Source: an uncultured Rhodobacter sp. (lineage in GTDB: Bacteria > Pseudomonadota > Alphaproteobacteria > Rhodobacterales > Rhodobacteraceae). From it: a stretch of 64,000 nucleotides of DNA. The notes beneath the pieces were generated by a model that made no database searches, was not told where the DNA came from, and saw only the letters and a list, made by a program, of their open reading frames with translations. Positions 1-7,802 of this stretch are shown piece by piece (within the stretch, counting starts at the first letter, position 1; the number at the start of each line of letters is the position of its first letter). The stretch is from positions 153,881 to 217,880 of the forward strand of contig CAMFII010000009.1 of assembly GCA_945952585.1 (NCBI GenBank), in the 5' to 3' direction. The position numbers and the translations under genes were made by a program.

Positions 1-1
1 C

Positions 2-481
2 TTCTACTGCCCGATCGACAAGAAGGTCTATCTCGACACCGCCTTCTTCACGACCATGGACCGCGAGCTTGGCGCCGGCGGCGATTTCGCCTCGGCCTAT
101 GTGGTCGCGCATGAGGTCGGCCACCACGTCCAGGACGAACTTGGCATTCTTGGCAAGACAACCGAGATTCGCCAGCAGGTCGGCGGCGCGCAGGCCAATG
201 CGATCTCGGTCCGGGTCGAGTTGCAGGCCGATTGCCTGGCCGGAATCTGGGCAAAGCAGGTGCAGGAGCAGTTCGGCTCGATCGAACAGGGCGACTATCA
301 AGAGGCGCTCAACGCCGCGGCCCGGATCGGCGACGACACGCTGCAACGCAATGCCGGGCGCTATCCGATGCCGGAATCCTTCACCCACGGCACCTCGGAA
401 CAGCGGATGCGCTGGTTCGCGACCGGGCTTGAATCCGGCAACATCGCCGATTGTGACACCTTCTCGGTGCCCAACCCCTGA
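2..481 (+). CDS. Neutral zinc metallopeptidase, YpfJ family (3' part)
   Basis: The gene enters from the left edge, so its N-terminus is missing; the frame is open from base 2 to a TGA at 479-481. The visible 159 codons contain HEVGHH, the zinc-binding helix with its catalytic Glu, followed about 40 residues on by ELQADCLAG, the third-ligand region typical of the putative neutral zinc metallopeptidase family (YpfJ/KPN_01226-like). Members usually have an N-terminal membrane anchor and a periplasmic catalytic domain; that part lies outside the window. The substrate is unknown. It ends 53 bp before a tRNA-Leu. Confidence 0.9.
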   Translation, partial: FYCPIDKKVYLDTAFFTTMDRELGAGGDFASAYVVAHEVGHHVQDELGILGKTTEIRQQVGGAQANAISVRVELQADCLAGIWAKQVQEQFGSIEQGDYQEALNAAARIGDDTLQRNAGRYPMPESFTHGTSEQRMRWFATGLESGNIADCDTFSVPNP

Positions 482-534
482 CGTCGGCTGTGCATTGACG
501 AGCGCATGGCTGGCCGGTAAACCCGGCCGGCGTT

Positions 535-618
535 GCCCGAGTGGCGGAATGGTAGACGCAGGGGATTCAAAATCCTCCGCCGCAAGGTGTGCGAGTTCGA
601 CTCTCGCCTCGGGCACCA
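535..618 (+). tRNA. tRNA-Leu (anticodon CAA), integration target of the adjacent element
   Basis: The acceptor stem GCCCGAG (535-541) pairs with CTCGGGC (608-614), followed by A and an encoded CCA. The anticodon loop TTCAAAA carries CAA, which reads UUG. A long variable arm and a GTTCGAC T-loop fit a class II leucine tRNA. The gene is complete even though an element is integrated in it, because the 3' part from 565 is supplied as a direct repeat. Confidence 0.93.
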
Positions 619-620
619 CA
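565..620 (+). repeat. attL: 56-bp direct repeat covering the 3' part of tRNA-Leu
   Basis: This 56-bp stretch, from the anticodon stem through CCA plus two bases, is identical to 10856-10911. The flanking bases differ on both sides (G564 against A10855; T621 against C10912), which fixes its limits. It is the core crossover region of a tRNA-targeting tyrosine integrase. Confidence 0.95.
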
Positions 621-703
621 TTGAATTTCCACCCATTTCATCTGCCTTTGCTCTTTGCCACGATAGGCCGCTAGAGGGTGTAGCCCACACCCCGAGCCCA
701 CAT

Positions 704-1753
704 TCATGTTCCGTTCCCGTTCTGGTCCCGGCGATTCTGTGCAGCCTTCGACAGGCGCCGCCCGCTGGCTTTGGCGCGATAGTAGGCGACCATCGCCGGC
801 GATTGATTTGTGACCGCCTGGATCTCGGCATCCGAGCAACCTGCTTCCGCCAGCTCGATGATCGCCAGCTTGCGGAGCCCGTGAAGCGTGAACGCCGCCG
901 CCTTGTCGCCAAGGGACACGCGCCAGCGGCGGAACTGCTTTTCGACTGCATCGTAGCCCTTGGGCTCGGTCAGATTCTTCGCCAGCAGATACCGGCCGCG
1001 CTTAGGCAGGCCCGCTACAAAAGACTGCAGGCGGGGCGGGCAATAGACTTCCCGGTCGAGATCCTGCTTGTCGTCGCGTACCGTCATCCATTCACCGGCA
1101 AAATTGTCGTGGCGCATGGCGATCGCCGCCGCAGGCCGCTGACCAGTGCCAAGGATCAGCTCCGCGGCAACCCGGACGTCATCCGGCGCGCTGGCCAACG
1201 CCTTGACCATCCATTCAGGCCAAGGCTCGAACTCGCGGCTCTTGCCATAGAGATCGATCCCGGCGGCAGGGTTGTCGCCCAAGGGCCAGTCGAGCTTGTC
1301 CTTGGCGTAGTTCCAGAGAAGCCGGATCACCTGGATCATGTGATCCGCCTTGCGCGGCACATGGGCGTATCTGTCATGAATCGCGCGGACATGCGCCCGC
1401 GTCGTCAAGCGAACGTCCTTGTCCGCATTCTTCTCCAAGATGGCGTCCATAGGTCGCCGGTAGCTGAGCTTGGTCCCATCGCTGAGCTTCCGCTGAATGC
1501 GAGGATCCGTGCGCCAGGCGATGACGAGCGATTTCCAGCTCGTTGGCGGCGCCTTGGGCTTCTGTGCGGGATGCTCGCCCCGCTCACACTGCCAATAGAG
1601 GCGATCGAGCTCGGCCGGATCGCCTTTCCAGTCGAGTGTTATGATCCGCTCGCGGCGCTTGCCGCCTTCGCTCCAGCTGACCCGATGGCGAGGCACGAGG
1701 CGACCGCGCACGTTTTTCCATTCAAGCCGTGGCTTCTCGATGCGCCTGGTCAA
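704..1753 (-). CDS. Tyrosine-type site-specific integrase
   Basis: This 349-residue protein would catalyse integration and excision of the element at tRNA-Leu. The catalytic pattern is visible: Arg in GTGQRPAAA (~206), Lys in RDDKQD (~229), HGLRK (His ~291, Arg ~294) and a Tyr in VAYYRAK (~324/325). The N-terminal ~180 residues fit arm- and core-binding domains. The proposed start is TTG at 1753; its bases overlap the stop of the upstream HTH gene (TTGA) and GGAGG lies about 9 nt upstream, so translation is probably coupled. It ends 84 bp from the tRNA, the usual place for an integrase. Confidence 0.93.
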   Translation of the reverse strand: MTRRIEKPRLEWKNVRGRLVPRHRVSWSEGGKRRERIITLDWKGDPAELDRLYWQCERGEHPAQKPKAPPTSWKSLVIAWRTDPRIQRKLSDGTKLSYRRPMDAILEKNADKDVRLTTRAHVRAIHDRYAHVPRKADHMIQVIRLLWNYAKDKLDWPLGDNPAAGIDLYGKSREFEPWPEWMVKALASAPDDVRVAAELILGTGQRPAAAIAMRHDNFAGEWMTVRDDKQDLDREVYCPPRLQSFVAGLPKRGRYLLAKNLTEPKGYDAVEKQFRRWRVSLGDKAAAFTLHGLRKLAIIELAEAGCSDAEIQAVTNQSPAMVAYYRAKASGRRLSKAAQNRRDQNGNGT

Positions 1754-1959
1754 AGATCCAGTCCTCCATGCGGGCGCGCTGCTTCGCCGGAGGCGATGCG
1801 GCGCAACTCATCCACTGACCAGCGTAGCAAGCCCGGCGCAACCTCGCGCCCGCGCGGCAGGTGGCCGTCGACAACAAGCTTGCGGAACTCGCTCGGCTTG
1901 AGGTCGAGAAGTGCTGCAGCCGTGCTTTCGCTGGCAAGGAGAGGGACAGGCCGCGACAT
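1750..1959 (-). CDS. Small HTH protein, excisionase/AlpA-like
   Basis: A 69-residue protein whose centre (STAAALLDLKPSEFRKLVVDG, then LPRGREV and LRWSVDELR) matches the winged-helix layout of MerR-like/AlpA/Xis DNA-binding proteins, which direct excision or regulate integrase genes. It overlaps the integrase gene by 4 bp and is read first, consistent with a xis-int unit. The general DNA-binding role is well supported by the pattern; the directionality-factor role is inferred from position. Confidence 0.75.
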   Translation of the reverse strand: MSRPVPLLASESTAAALLDLKPSEFRKLVVDGHLPRGREVAPGLLRWSVDELRRIASGEAARPHGGLDL

Positions 1960-1965
1960 TGCAGT

Positions 1966-2169
1966 CTAGGGCCCGTCGACGAACTTCATGACCGCGCGAC
2001 GCGGGCCGCTGCGCATCAGCCGCAATCCAGTGTCAGAGCTGCGATCCTCTATGAAAAGATCCGTCGCGTAGTAGCGATGCTCGTCATCTTCACCGTCAAG
2101 TCGCTCGATGACGACACAGTCGACTCGGTGAAACGGCGCAGGAAGCCAAACCGTAACGTGCTTGATCAT
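1966..2169 (-). CDS. Hypothetical small protein of the element
   Basis: A 67-residue open frame starting with ATG at 2169, with AGGAT about 7 nt upstream, ending 6 bp before the HTH gene. It is acidic in the middle (RLDGEDDEHRYYATDLF) with no recognised domain. Its tight spacing with the xis-int pair and its orientation suggest co-transcription. Function unknown. Confidence 0.55.
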   Translation of the reverse strand: MIKHVTVWLPAPFHRVDCVVIERLDGEDDEHRYYATDLFIEDRSSDTGLRLMRSGPRRAVMKFVDGP

Positions 2170-2364
2170 TGTGCGATCCTATCCTGCGGGGTGTCTGATA
2201 AGCCGGGATGGAGATTCCCCCATCCCGGCCGGTGCGCCGTCACTCAGCTAAGGAGGCCATTAGCCGGCGCTGCGGGTGTTGTGCGTCACCGCCCGCTGGA
2301 CGGCCGCTGCGGCTGAGATTGCAGCGGCAACCGGCCCATCTAAACCGAGATGAGCCGAATTCGC

Positions 2365-4215
2365 TTAGGCGCCCGGGTTGAAGTACCAGGTCGCAGTTTC
2401 GATGAAGCGGCAGTCCAGGGCCCAGACCATCCGCATTTCGGCCCCAAGCATGCTCCACGAATCCCGCGTCTGGATGTCCGGAGCTTCCTGTCCCTCAAGC
2501 GTCGCGATGGTCAGCCCGTCGTATTGGGCCGGATCTGCGATGAGATACCAGCCGGTGGTGGACGTGAGACCCGGCTCCACCAGGAGCTCCAGAGCGCCTC
2601 CAAACGGGTTCACGTTGCCGGTTTGCTGCGCGCTGATCGATGTGAGCAACTGTTGTGCCAGAGTTTCCTGAGCCGGATGCACGAGAAGCGCCCAAGGCTC
2701 GATTGCCAGTTTGGCACCGCGGCTATCCGCCTGCAGGCGCATGGCCTGCCTGGCGGCGCTAAGCGTGGTGATGCTCAATGCGCCTCCGCTCGCCGCCTTG
2801 TTGTTATTCGCTGCACTGAACATCGGTTGACCCGATCGCATCGTCATGCCGTTACCGCTGTTGGCCAGGAGCGGCGCGAGCGTATCGTTGCGCAGTTTCT
2901 CGACAGCAGCGCGGTTCATCGAGTCGGCGATCCGCGAGAACACCCCAGAGAAATCCTGCACGATTGCCCGGCGGGTGATGTTGAAGATGGCGCCGAGATC
3001 ACGGGGAACAGGCAGCGCTTCGCCTTTCTCGTCGATCGTGACCGCATTCAACTCACCCGCCTCGCCCACGTTCTGCAAGGCCGATGCAGCGGATAGCGCC
3101 AGGTTATTGCCGGAGTTGTAGTCAGGCCGGGTGATCTGCCGGGCCGCGCGAACGATGGCCGGAGGGACCTGAGCGATGCGCCGCGCCACTTCGTTTCGGA
3201 GGACGTTCGCCGTGATGAGGGGGAAGTCGCTCGAGCTGTGGAAAGCGCGGGTAGCCTCCGCGACACCGAAGTACTGGATCCCCATTGCCCGGCAGTAGCG
3301 TTCGGCAAGGTCGTCGATGGTCCGGACCGGACGGTTGCCCTGCATCAGCTTGTGGTCGGGGTTCACCAGGACCGTCATCGCGTCCTCAAGGAGCTGGCGC
3401 TGTGTAACCCGCTCGTTGTGGAACCCGGTCAGGGTCGGTTCGGTGCGGCCCCCAGCCGGCGCGGTGCGGGCAGCAAGCTCATCGAGCACGGCGGCCCGCG
3501 CTTGCTCGATGGTCAAGTTGTCCTCAATCGCCTTCTGGGCCTTGTCGGCCATGTCGTGGCGTTGGTAGAGCGACAGGATCGAGGCGCAGCGCTGGCGCTC
3601 TGCTGAGATGACTTCGGGCGACGGAACGGCCCGAGTTTGGGTCTGCGTATTCATTTCAGTCCTTTCTTGAACTCGGGCGGGCAGAGCCGCCGTTTCTTGG
3701 CTTCGAATTTGCGCGTCGGCATCAGCGGGGATTGCGACAAGGCTGATCTCCAGCGGTGTCCAGCTGGTGGCGCGGTAGAGCGGCCGCTTGCCGTCTTCTC
3801 GGGTCACGTCGTAGCGCTCGACGCTGTAGCCGACGGACACGTTGCGGATGACGCCCGCCCGAATGTCGGACCAGATCCCTTCGACGTCTGGGCGATCGGA
3901 GATCCTGATCAGCGCCACGCCCTGGCCACCTGCGACCCGAACGCTGCCAGGCACAACGCTGCCGATTACGTCGGCAAGCTGACCAGACCGGTGCGAATTG
4001 AGAACGGACGCCCCGGCATTGAGCCGGCGCAGATCGATCGCGGCCGGGCTGACTTCCAGCTCTTCATCGATTTCCCCATCCGTCCAGCTGTAGCGACGAA
4101 CGGTTGCGCCCGTCGTCCAGATCACTTCGACGGTGCGGGCCTCTTCATCCAGCGATGCGGGGGTCAGGTCGGCCGCCCGGAATCGAGTCTCTCTCGAAGG
4201 GCTGAGGTCATTCAT
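2365..4215 (-). CDS. Prohead protease-major capsid protein fusion (HK97 type)
   Basis: A 616-residue protein with two joined modules. Residues ~1-180 resemble an HK97-type (S78/U35) prohead protease: His75 in LNSHRSG, Ser127 in RNVSVGYSVE and the downstream WTPLEISLVAIPADADA strand are the expected active-site neighbourhood. After a Q/T/R-rich linker (~185-200) comes a major-capsid-like region, including a helical delta-like segment (~200-260) and the HK97 fold to the C-terminus. Family knowledge: such fusions self-assemble proheads and cleave the scaffold part. It overlaps the upstream gene by 8 bp. No portal, large terminase or connector gene accompanies it, which is unusual for a capsid gene. 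Confidence 0.9.
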   Translation of the reverse strand: MNDLSPSRETRFRAADLTPASLDEEARTVEVIWTTGATVRRYSWTDGEIDEELEVSPAAIDLRRLNAGASVLNSHRSGQLADVIGSVVPGSVRVAGGQGVALIRISDRPDVEGIWSDIRAGVIRNVSVGYSVERYDVTREDGKRPLYRATSWTPLEISLVAIPADADAQIRSQETAALPARVQERTEMNTQTQTRAVPSPEVISAERQRCASILSLYQRHDMADKAQKAIEDNLTIEQARAAVLDELAARTAPAGGRTEPTLTGFHNERVTQRQLLEDAMTVLVNPDHKLMQGNRPVRTIDDLAERYCRAMGIQYFGVAEATRAFHSSSDFPLITANVLRNEVARRIAQVPPAIVRAARQITRPDYNSGNNLALSAASALQNVGEAGELNAVTIDEKGEALPVPRDLGAIFNITRRAIVQDFSGVFSRIADSMNRAAVEKLRNDTLAPLLANSGNGMTMRSGQPMFSAANNNKAASGGALSITTLSAARQAMRLQADSRGAKLAIEPWALLVHPAQETLAQQLLTSISAQQTGNVNPFGGALELLVEPGLTSTTGWYLIADPAQYDGLTIATLEGQEAPDIQTRDSWSMLGAEMRMVWALDCRFIETATWYFNPGA

Positions 4216-4738
4216 CGGACTGGTCCAGCTTCAGAAAGCCATTCCCGTGCGGGACGTAGCCGGCCGAGATGGCCAGCCGTTTAGCAGTCGCAATCGACCG
4301 GGCCACCGAGATCATGCGAACCGCCAGCACTGCGCCGTAGTTGCGGCCGTCATGCTCGACCATCTCGGCAATCTCGGCGGGCGTACCCATCCCCGCTGCC
4401 CAAAGTTCGGCTTGAGGCGTTTCCGCATCGATAGGCGCAACCGGCCAAACGGCGAAGAAAAGTCCCGCACCATCTTGCGCAGCTTTTAAAGCACGATCGG
4501 CCGCATACTCTCGGTGCATCAGCGAAGCGGCGTCGTCCCAGGTCATGCCGAGTTCAGAGAGGTCCCGCGTCATGCGCCAGGCGACTGCGTCAGCCCAGCC
4601 GAACTTTCGCGTGTGGCCATGCTCAAAATCGCCATCGCCAGGCTGGCGGGGCTCACGCCCAGGCCGTCCATAGACGTTCCGAACGATGGTGTAGGTCTCT
4701 CCGACGACTTCCGTGAAAGATGCTGTTTTCAGGTGCAT
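4208..4738 (-). CDS. Hypothetical protein of the element, upstream of the capsid gene
   Basis: A 176-residue protein if started at ATG 4738, which has GGAG about 6 nt upstream; an in-frame ATG at 4750 is possible. I recognise no family. The middle (KFGWADAVAWRMTRDLSELGMTWDD would continue the helix) is helical and Trp-rich, and the C-terminal third is Ala-rich and helical. It overlaps the capsid gene by 8 bp, so the two are probably translated together. Its promoter region carries two TGTTTT-N2-AAAACA type palindromes (4752-4765 and 4802-4815), suggesting repressor control. A capsid accessory or regulatory role is possible but not shown. Confidence 0.6.
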   Translation of the reverse strand: MHLKTASFTEVVGETYTIVRNVYGRPGREPRQPGDGDFEHGHTRKFGWADAVAWRMTRDLSELGMTWDDAASLMHREYAADRALKAAQDGAGLFFAVWPVAPIDAETPQAELWAAGMGTPAEIAEMVEHDGRNYGAVLAVRMISVARSIATAKRLAISAGYVPHGNGFLKLDQSDE

Positions 4739-4751
4739 CGCGCACTCCATA

Positions 4752-4765
4752 TGTTTTCTAAAACA
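4752..4765. promoter_or_regulatory. Palindromic operator candidate O1, TGTTTT-CT-AAAACA
   Basis: Perfect 6-bp inverted arms with a 2-bp centre, just upstream of the gene ending at 4208. On the minus strand a TTGACA (complement of 4790-4795) lies upstream at promoter distance, so a protein bound here would cover the start-site region. A near copy lies exactly 50 bp away at 4802-4815. Confidence 0.6.
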
Positions 4766-4778
4766 CAATCCATCAACA

Positions 4779-4792
4779 GACAGCGTGCTGTC
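4779..4792. promoter_or_regulatory. Inverted repeat GACAGC-GT-GCTGTC inside the divergent-looking promoter
   Basis: Perfect 6-bp arms with a 2-bp spacer, placed between the two TGTTTT palindromes and overlapping the candidate minus-strand TTGACA hexamer. It may be a second regulator's site or only dyad symmetry. Confidence 0.4.
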
Positions 4793-4801
4793 AACATATT
4801 A

Positions 4802-4815
4802 TGTTTTCGAAAGCA
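4802..4815. promoter_or_regulatory. Palindromic operator candidate O2, TGTTTT-CG-AAAGCA
   Basis: Same motif as the site at 4752 with one mismatch (AAAGCA for AAAACA). The two sites start 50 bp apart, close to five helical turns, as expected for cooperative binding of one dimeric repressor on the same DNA face. Confidence 0.55.
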
Positions 4816-4861
4816 CAAATATGGGCGTGACCCGGAACCGGATCACGCTGACTGCATTTCT

Positions 4862-5629
4862 TCAGACGACCGCCAGCACGGCCTCGCCCAACAAAGCGGC
4901 CAGATTGCCGTTCTGGGTGATGCCGTCGCCAAGGGTCCCCGTTACCTGATCGTAGCCATCCATCGCGCCGATCAATGCCGCGGCTCTGGCCTTGATCCGA
5001 ACGCCCTCGATGGTGCGGGAAGGCTCCTGAAGCACCTTGCGCGCGAAAGAGATGACGTTCCGCGCCGCTTCCTGGCGCGCATTGTCGATCGCATCGAAAT
5101 TGGAGACGCGCTTGATCCGCTCTCGCTCGGCAAGATAGCCGGGCAGTAGCTGCAGGCCCAACTTGGCTCGCGCGAGCTTCTCGGTCTCCGCCTGGACAAA
5201 CCTTTTGCCCCAGCTCCGCTTGCGGCGAGCATCTCGCTCAAGCTGTGCCGTCGACCAGGCAACCTCCCATTCCAGCTCCTGCTGTGTCTTGATTGAGCGG
5301 GGTTCTGTGCTGCCAGGACGGACCAAGCCTTTGCCGCTCAGATCCCGCTCGATCCGCGAGCTGTACATGCTCCAGAAATGCAGGCAGCACTCGGGCGCCA
5401 GCGGCCATTGCGGGTTCCATTCTGCCCATGCGGCGAACCACGCATGACGGGCCGAAGTGTAGGCCGCCTCGATCGAAGGAAGCTGTTCACCAAGGGCGAG
5501 GAGTTCTGCATTCTCCTCGGCCGCCGGCGTCGCGTCGATTGGGGGCAGGGCGGCGAGAGCGGCGGCCGGCACAAGGGCGGCGGCAGGGGCGGCACTGAGT
5601 AGGGCGCGGCGAGTGAGCTGGCCAGTCAT
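4862..5629 (-). CDS. Hypothetical element protein with a Tat-like N-terminus
   Basis: 255 residues. The N-terminus (LTRRALLSAAPAAALVPAAA) has two arginines followed by a hydrophobic Ala/Leu stretch, resembling a twin-arginine export signal. The rest is helical and charged, with a Trp-rich segment (WFAAWAEWNPQWPLAP, ~65-80) and two adjacent Cys. It overlaps the preceding small gene by 4 bp (ATGA). Proteins with this layout occur in alphaproteobacterial phage islands, but I know no assigned function. Export is inferred only from the N-terminus. Confidence 0.6.
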   Translation of the reverse strand: MTGQLTRRALLSAAPAAALVPAAALAALPPIDATPAAEENAELLALGEQLPSIEAAYTSARHAWFAAWAEWNPQWPLAPECCLHFWSMYSSRIERDLSGKGLVRPGSTEPRSIKTQQELEWEVAWSTAQLERDARRKRSWGKRFVQAETEKLARAKLGLQLLPGYLAERERIKRVSNFDAIDNARQEAARNVISFARKVLQEPSRTIEGVRIKARAAALIGAMDGYDQVTGTLGDGITQNGNLAALLGEAVLAVV

Positions 5630-5820
5630 TGCATTGCCCCCTCGATCAGCTTGGACGTCTCGCGGAGGGCCGCGCGGACATAGCTACGAGCCTCGCGCTC
5701 GGCCCGCGAATAGCCATTGCGGCGCTCGCTGGCGTCCAGGGCGAGGGTCAGGCAATCGTGGATTTCGTGCAGTCTGGCAGCAGGCAAGCCAAGGGCGGCT
5801 GCCGGAACAAGGTTCGGCAT
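5626..5820 (-). CDS. Hypothetical small protein of the element
   Basis: A 64-residue protein if started at ATG 5820, which has GGAG 6 nt upstream; an in-frame ATG at 5832 would add four residues. It is helical and rich in Arg/Glu/Ala in its second half (SERRNGYSRAEREARSYVRA). It is translationally coupled (ATGA) to the 255-residue gene. No family recognised. Confidence 0.5.
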   Translation of the reverse strand: MPNLVPAAALGLPAARLHEIHDCLTLALDASERRNGYSRAEREARSYVRAALRETSKLIEGAMQ

Positions 5821-5869
5821 GGTGGACTCCATTGCGATGTGATGCGGATGTGTTAGTGTCTTACACCAT

Positions 5870-5888
5870 GTCAGATTTTAAATCTGAC
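5870..5888. promoter_or_regulatory. Operator candidate upstream of the XRE regulator
   Basis: A 19-bp palindrome with perfect 9-bp arms (GTCAGATTT / AAATCTGAC) and a single central T, 17 bp before the XRE start codon at 5906. Further partial copies of AGATTT follow at 5897-5902. The position between the leftward small genes and the rightward XRE gene fits an autorepressor site. Confidence 0.7.
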
Positions 5889-5905
5889 TTCAAGTAAGAT
5901 TTGAG

Positions 5906-6139
5906 ATGACACCAGCACAGTGCAGAGCCGCCCGCGCGCTATTGAACCTAGAGCAATCGCAGCTCTCTGAAGCATCAGGGGTGGCGAGGGCGACGGTGAT
6001 CGACTTTGAGAAGGGCATACGAGCGCCACGCGCTGCGACGGTTGCGGCGCTGCGCCAGGCCCTCGAATCCGCCGGCGCCGAGTTCATCCCGGAGAACGGC
6101 GGCGGGGCAGGGGTCAGGTTGAGGAAAGCCGCGCAATGA
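5906..6139 (+). CDS. XRE-family HTH transcriptional regulator
   Basis: 77 residues with one Cro/CI-type helix-turn-helix: AARALLNLEQSQLSEASGVA followed by RATVIDFEKGIRAPR, then the family's closing helix ending GAEFIPENGGG. This is the small single-domain XRE type found with phage islands and TA-like modules. It is preceded by a 19-bp palindrome and overlaps the next gene by 4 bp. Autorepression and control of the divergent element genes are inferred. Confidence 0.85.
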   Translation: MTPAQCRAARALLNLEQSQLSEASGVARATVIDFEKGIRAPRAATVAALRQALESAGAEFIPENGGGAGVRLRKAAQ

Positions 6140-6627
6140 CACCCGAACAACAAAGCAACAAGGAGGCTGCAGAGCGGGCGCACGATGCCGGAACATCTTT
6201 TGTTTCGCAGTTCAATGAGTTCGCCGATCGGTCATCTCAGTTTGCACTGAAGTCATTGTTCCTCGTGAATGGCGGCGCGCTTATCGCGATCCTGACATTT
6301 ATCGCCTCGCTCATTGGGAACGCTGATCTGAGGTCTGCGGCGCCTAGCGTTACCGCTCCGATGATTTGGTTCGCGGCGGGACTTGGAGCAGTTACCGCCG
6401 CGGCGGCTTTTGGCTATTTGACCAGCTTTGCCACTTTGTCAGCTGCCGCAGCTGCCGACTTTAGATGGACCCACCCGTACGTGGCGGACTCAAAGGCATC
6501 GGTCAGATGGAAGCAATTTGCGACGGTTTGCCATGTCGTGGCGATAGCCTTGGGCTTCTTTTCTCTCGCTGCTTTCTGGATTGGAATGCTGGAAGTAAGG
6601 ACCGCTATCCAGTCGCTTCCATTCTAA
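6136..6627 (+). CDS. Three-TM hypothetical membrane protein of the element
   Basis: 163 residues. A polar N-terminal ~38 residues is followed by three hydrophobic segments (about 41-62, 75-100 and 131-153); the loop between the last two holds an RWTHPYV motif. It starts inside the stop codon of the XRE gene (ATGA) with GAGGAAA upstream, so it is translated from the same message. No family recognised. As cargo of a satellite it could serve in phage exclusion or be a membrane effector, but nothing in the sequence proves that. Confidence 0.7.
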   Translation: MTPEQQSNKEAAERAHDAGTSFVSQFNEFADRSSQFALKSLFLVNGGALIAILTFIASLIGNADLRSAAPSVTAPMIWFAAGLGAVTAAAAFGYLTSFATLSAAAAADFRWTHPYVADSKASVRWKQFATVCHVVAIALGFFSLAAFWIGMLEVRTAIQSLPF

Positions 6628-6700
6628 CGAAAACGAGAAAATGCGGAACATCCTGCACTTGATGTCGCCTTGCACAAACGCACATCCGAGGGGTGCCCAT

Positions 6701-6991
6701 ATGAACCACCCGAACACACGCGAACTGAAGGCGCTGCGTCAATTGACCATTGAGTGGGAGCATCGATCAAAGCTTGGCGGTGCCAAGACCTTTGCCGCGT
6801 TGATTGAGCACGGTTGGATCGAGCCCTTTACGGGGCACAATCCGTTTGGCGATCGCTACCAGATCACCGAGGCCGGCCGCGCAGCCCGTTCCGCGGGGCT
6901 TGCGCCGAAGGTTAGGCGGACGTCGAAGCTCAAGCTCGCCACTGGACGCCTGAAAGAGCTTCCGCCCAGGCTTGGGCGCGATAGAGGCTAA
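6701..6991 (+). CDS. Hypothetical small basic protein of the element
   Basis: 96 residues from ATG 6701, chosen because GAGGGG lies upstream; an earlier in-frame ATG at 6641 lacks a ribosome site. The body (ALRQLTIEWEHRSKLGGAKTF... then GDRYQITEAGRAA) resembles a winged-helix-like fold ending in a Lys/Arg-rich tail, which suggests nucleic-acid binding. It lies 73 bp after the membrane-protein gene on the same strand. Function unknown. Confidence 0.55.
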   Translation: MNHPNTRELKALRQLTIEWEHRSKLGGAKTFAALIEHGWIEPFTGHNPFGDRYQITEAGRAARSAGLAPKVRRTSKLKLATGRLKELPPRLGRDRG

Positions 6992-7037
6992 CAAGCCTCG
7001 CAGTTCAAGTGCATTTGGCCAGTCTTAAGCCTGAAGC

Positions 7038-7066
7038 AAAAAATCCCGGCCTTGGCTGCGGCCGGG
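7038..7066 (-). terminator. Rho-independent terminator after the toxin-antitoxin genes
   Basis: On the minus strand the stem CCCGGCC/GGCCGGG (7045-7051 with 7060-7066) is followed by A then six T (complement of 7038-7043). It lies 27 bp past the antitoxin stop codon and is oriented to end that transcript. Confidence 0.75.
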
Positions 7067-7093
7067 CGCCTCCATGACAATTACCGGGCGATG

Positions 7094-7417
7094 TTAGGCA
7101 GCTTTCTCTTTGTCACTCGACTTGGCCATATCCGCCAGGAGGGCAAGCACACGGTCCGGATGCATCCCAATGATCATGAGATACGCTCTGACACCACCTA
7201 TTGGGCGTGAACGATGCTGTTCCCAATCACGGATTTGCGAAACCGAGAATCCAAACGTTGCTGCGAAGTCATCCTGAGACAAGGCAGTAGCGCTACGGAT
7301 CGCCCTGACATCGATATCCGCGGGAATAAATTGAGCCGCAGGCTCAATCTCGCCCGTTGCGATCGCCAAGGCTTCCTGCGCAGCCCCTATCAGTCGCTTT
7401 CCTGCGTTGCTCATCAT
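7094..7417 (-). CDS. HigA-like antitoxin, XRE-type HTH
   Basis: 107 residues. Residues ~35-90 hold an HTH: VRAIRSATALSQDDFAATFG then FSVSQIRDWEQHRSRPIGG, followed by a helix ending in VLALLADM. This pattern is typical of HTH antitoxins paired with RelE/HigB toxins. Its ATG overlaps the toxin's TGA (ATGATGA), and the toxin is encoded first, as in higBA. It would neutralise the toxin and repress the shared promoter. Confidence 0.82.
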   Translation of the reverse strand: MMSNAGKRLIGAAQEALAIATGEIEPAAQFIPADIDVRAIRSATALSQDDFAATFGFSVSQIRDWEQHRSRPIGGVRAYLMIIGMHPDRVLALLADMAKSSDKEKAA

Positions 7418-7785
7418 GCACCCCCGATCAATCTCGTTTTCATCTTCTGACCAGCGCGATACGCGTCTCCCAGCCGGCCCAAGATCGCGCTGAGTTCGTT
7501 GCGCTCTGCTTGGGTAAGGTTGATCTTGTCACCCTTCGAGTAAAAATCCAGTAAGAACACCGGTATATCCTCTCCGCCATAGTAGGTAACGACTCGCGCG
7601 CCTCCACTTTTTCCTTTTCCCTTGAAGGGGATTCTCAACTTTCTTGCTCCGCCTGCGCCTGGAATTACGTCTCCGGCATCAGGGTTCTGCGACAGGAAAA
7701 CATGGAGCGCATGCCGCTCATCTTCCGACATTCCAGCATCCTTCGCGGACGAGGCGAAGGTCGGTGTTTCAACGACTGTATGCAC
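7414..7785 (-). CDS. RelE/HigB-type toxin
   Basis: 123 residues starting with GTG at 7785. The core has the RelE-superfamily layout: an N-terminal helix pair, then GAGGARKLRIPFKGKGKSGG, VVTYYGGEDIPVFLLDFYSKGDK, and LTQAERNELSAIL. This class cleaves mRNA on the ribosome in characterised relatives (RelE/HigB). The antitoxin gene follows with 4-bp overlap. Within an integrated element the pair probably stabilises the element or acts against phage; that is inference. Confidence 0.85.
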   Translation of the reverse strand: MHTVVETPTFASSAKDAGMSEDERHALHVFLSQNPDAGDVIPGAGGARKLRIPFKGKGKSGGARVVTYYGGEDIPVFLLDFYSKGDKINLTQAERNELSAILGRLGDAYRAGQKMKTRLIGGA

Positions 7786-7802
7786 TCTTATGTTCCCTCG
7801 CC

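Noticed and set aside
533..1969. Long plus-strand open frame opposite the integrase
   Set aside because: It starts inside the tRNA and mirrors the integrase codons; no family pattern, while the minus-strand frame has full recombinase motifs.
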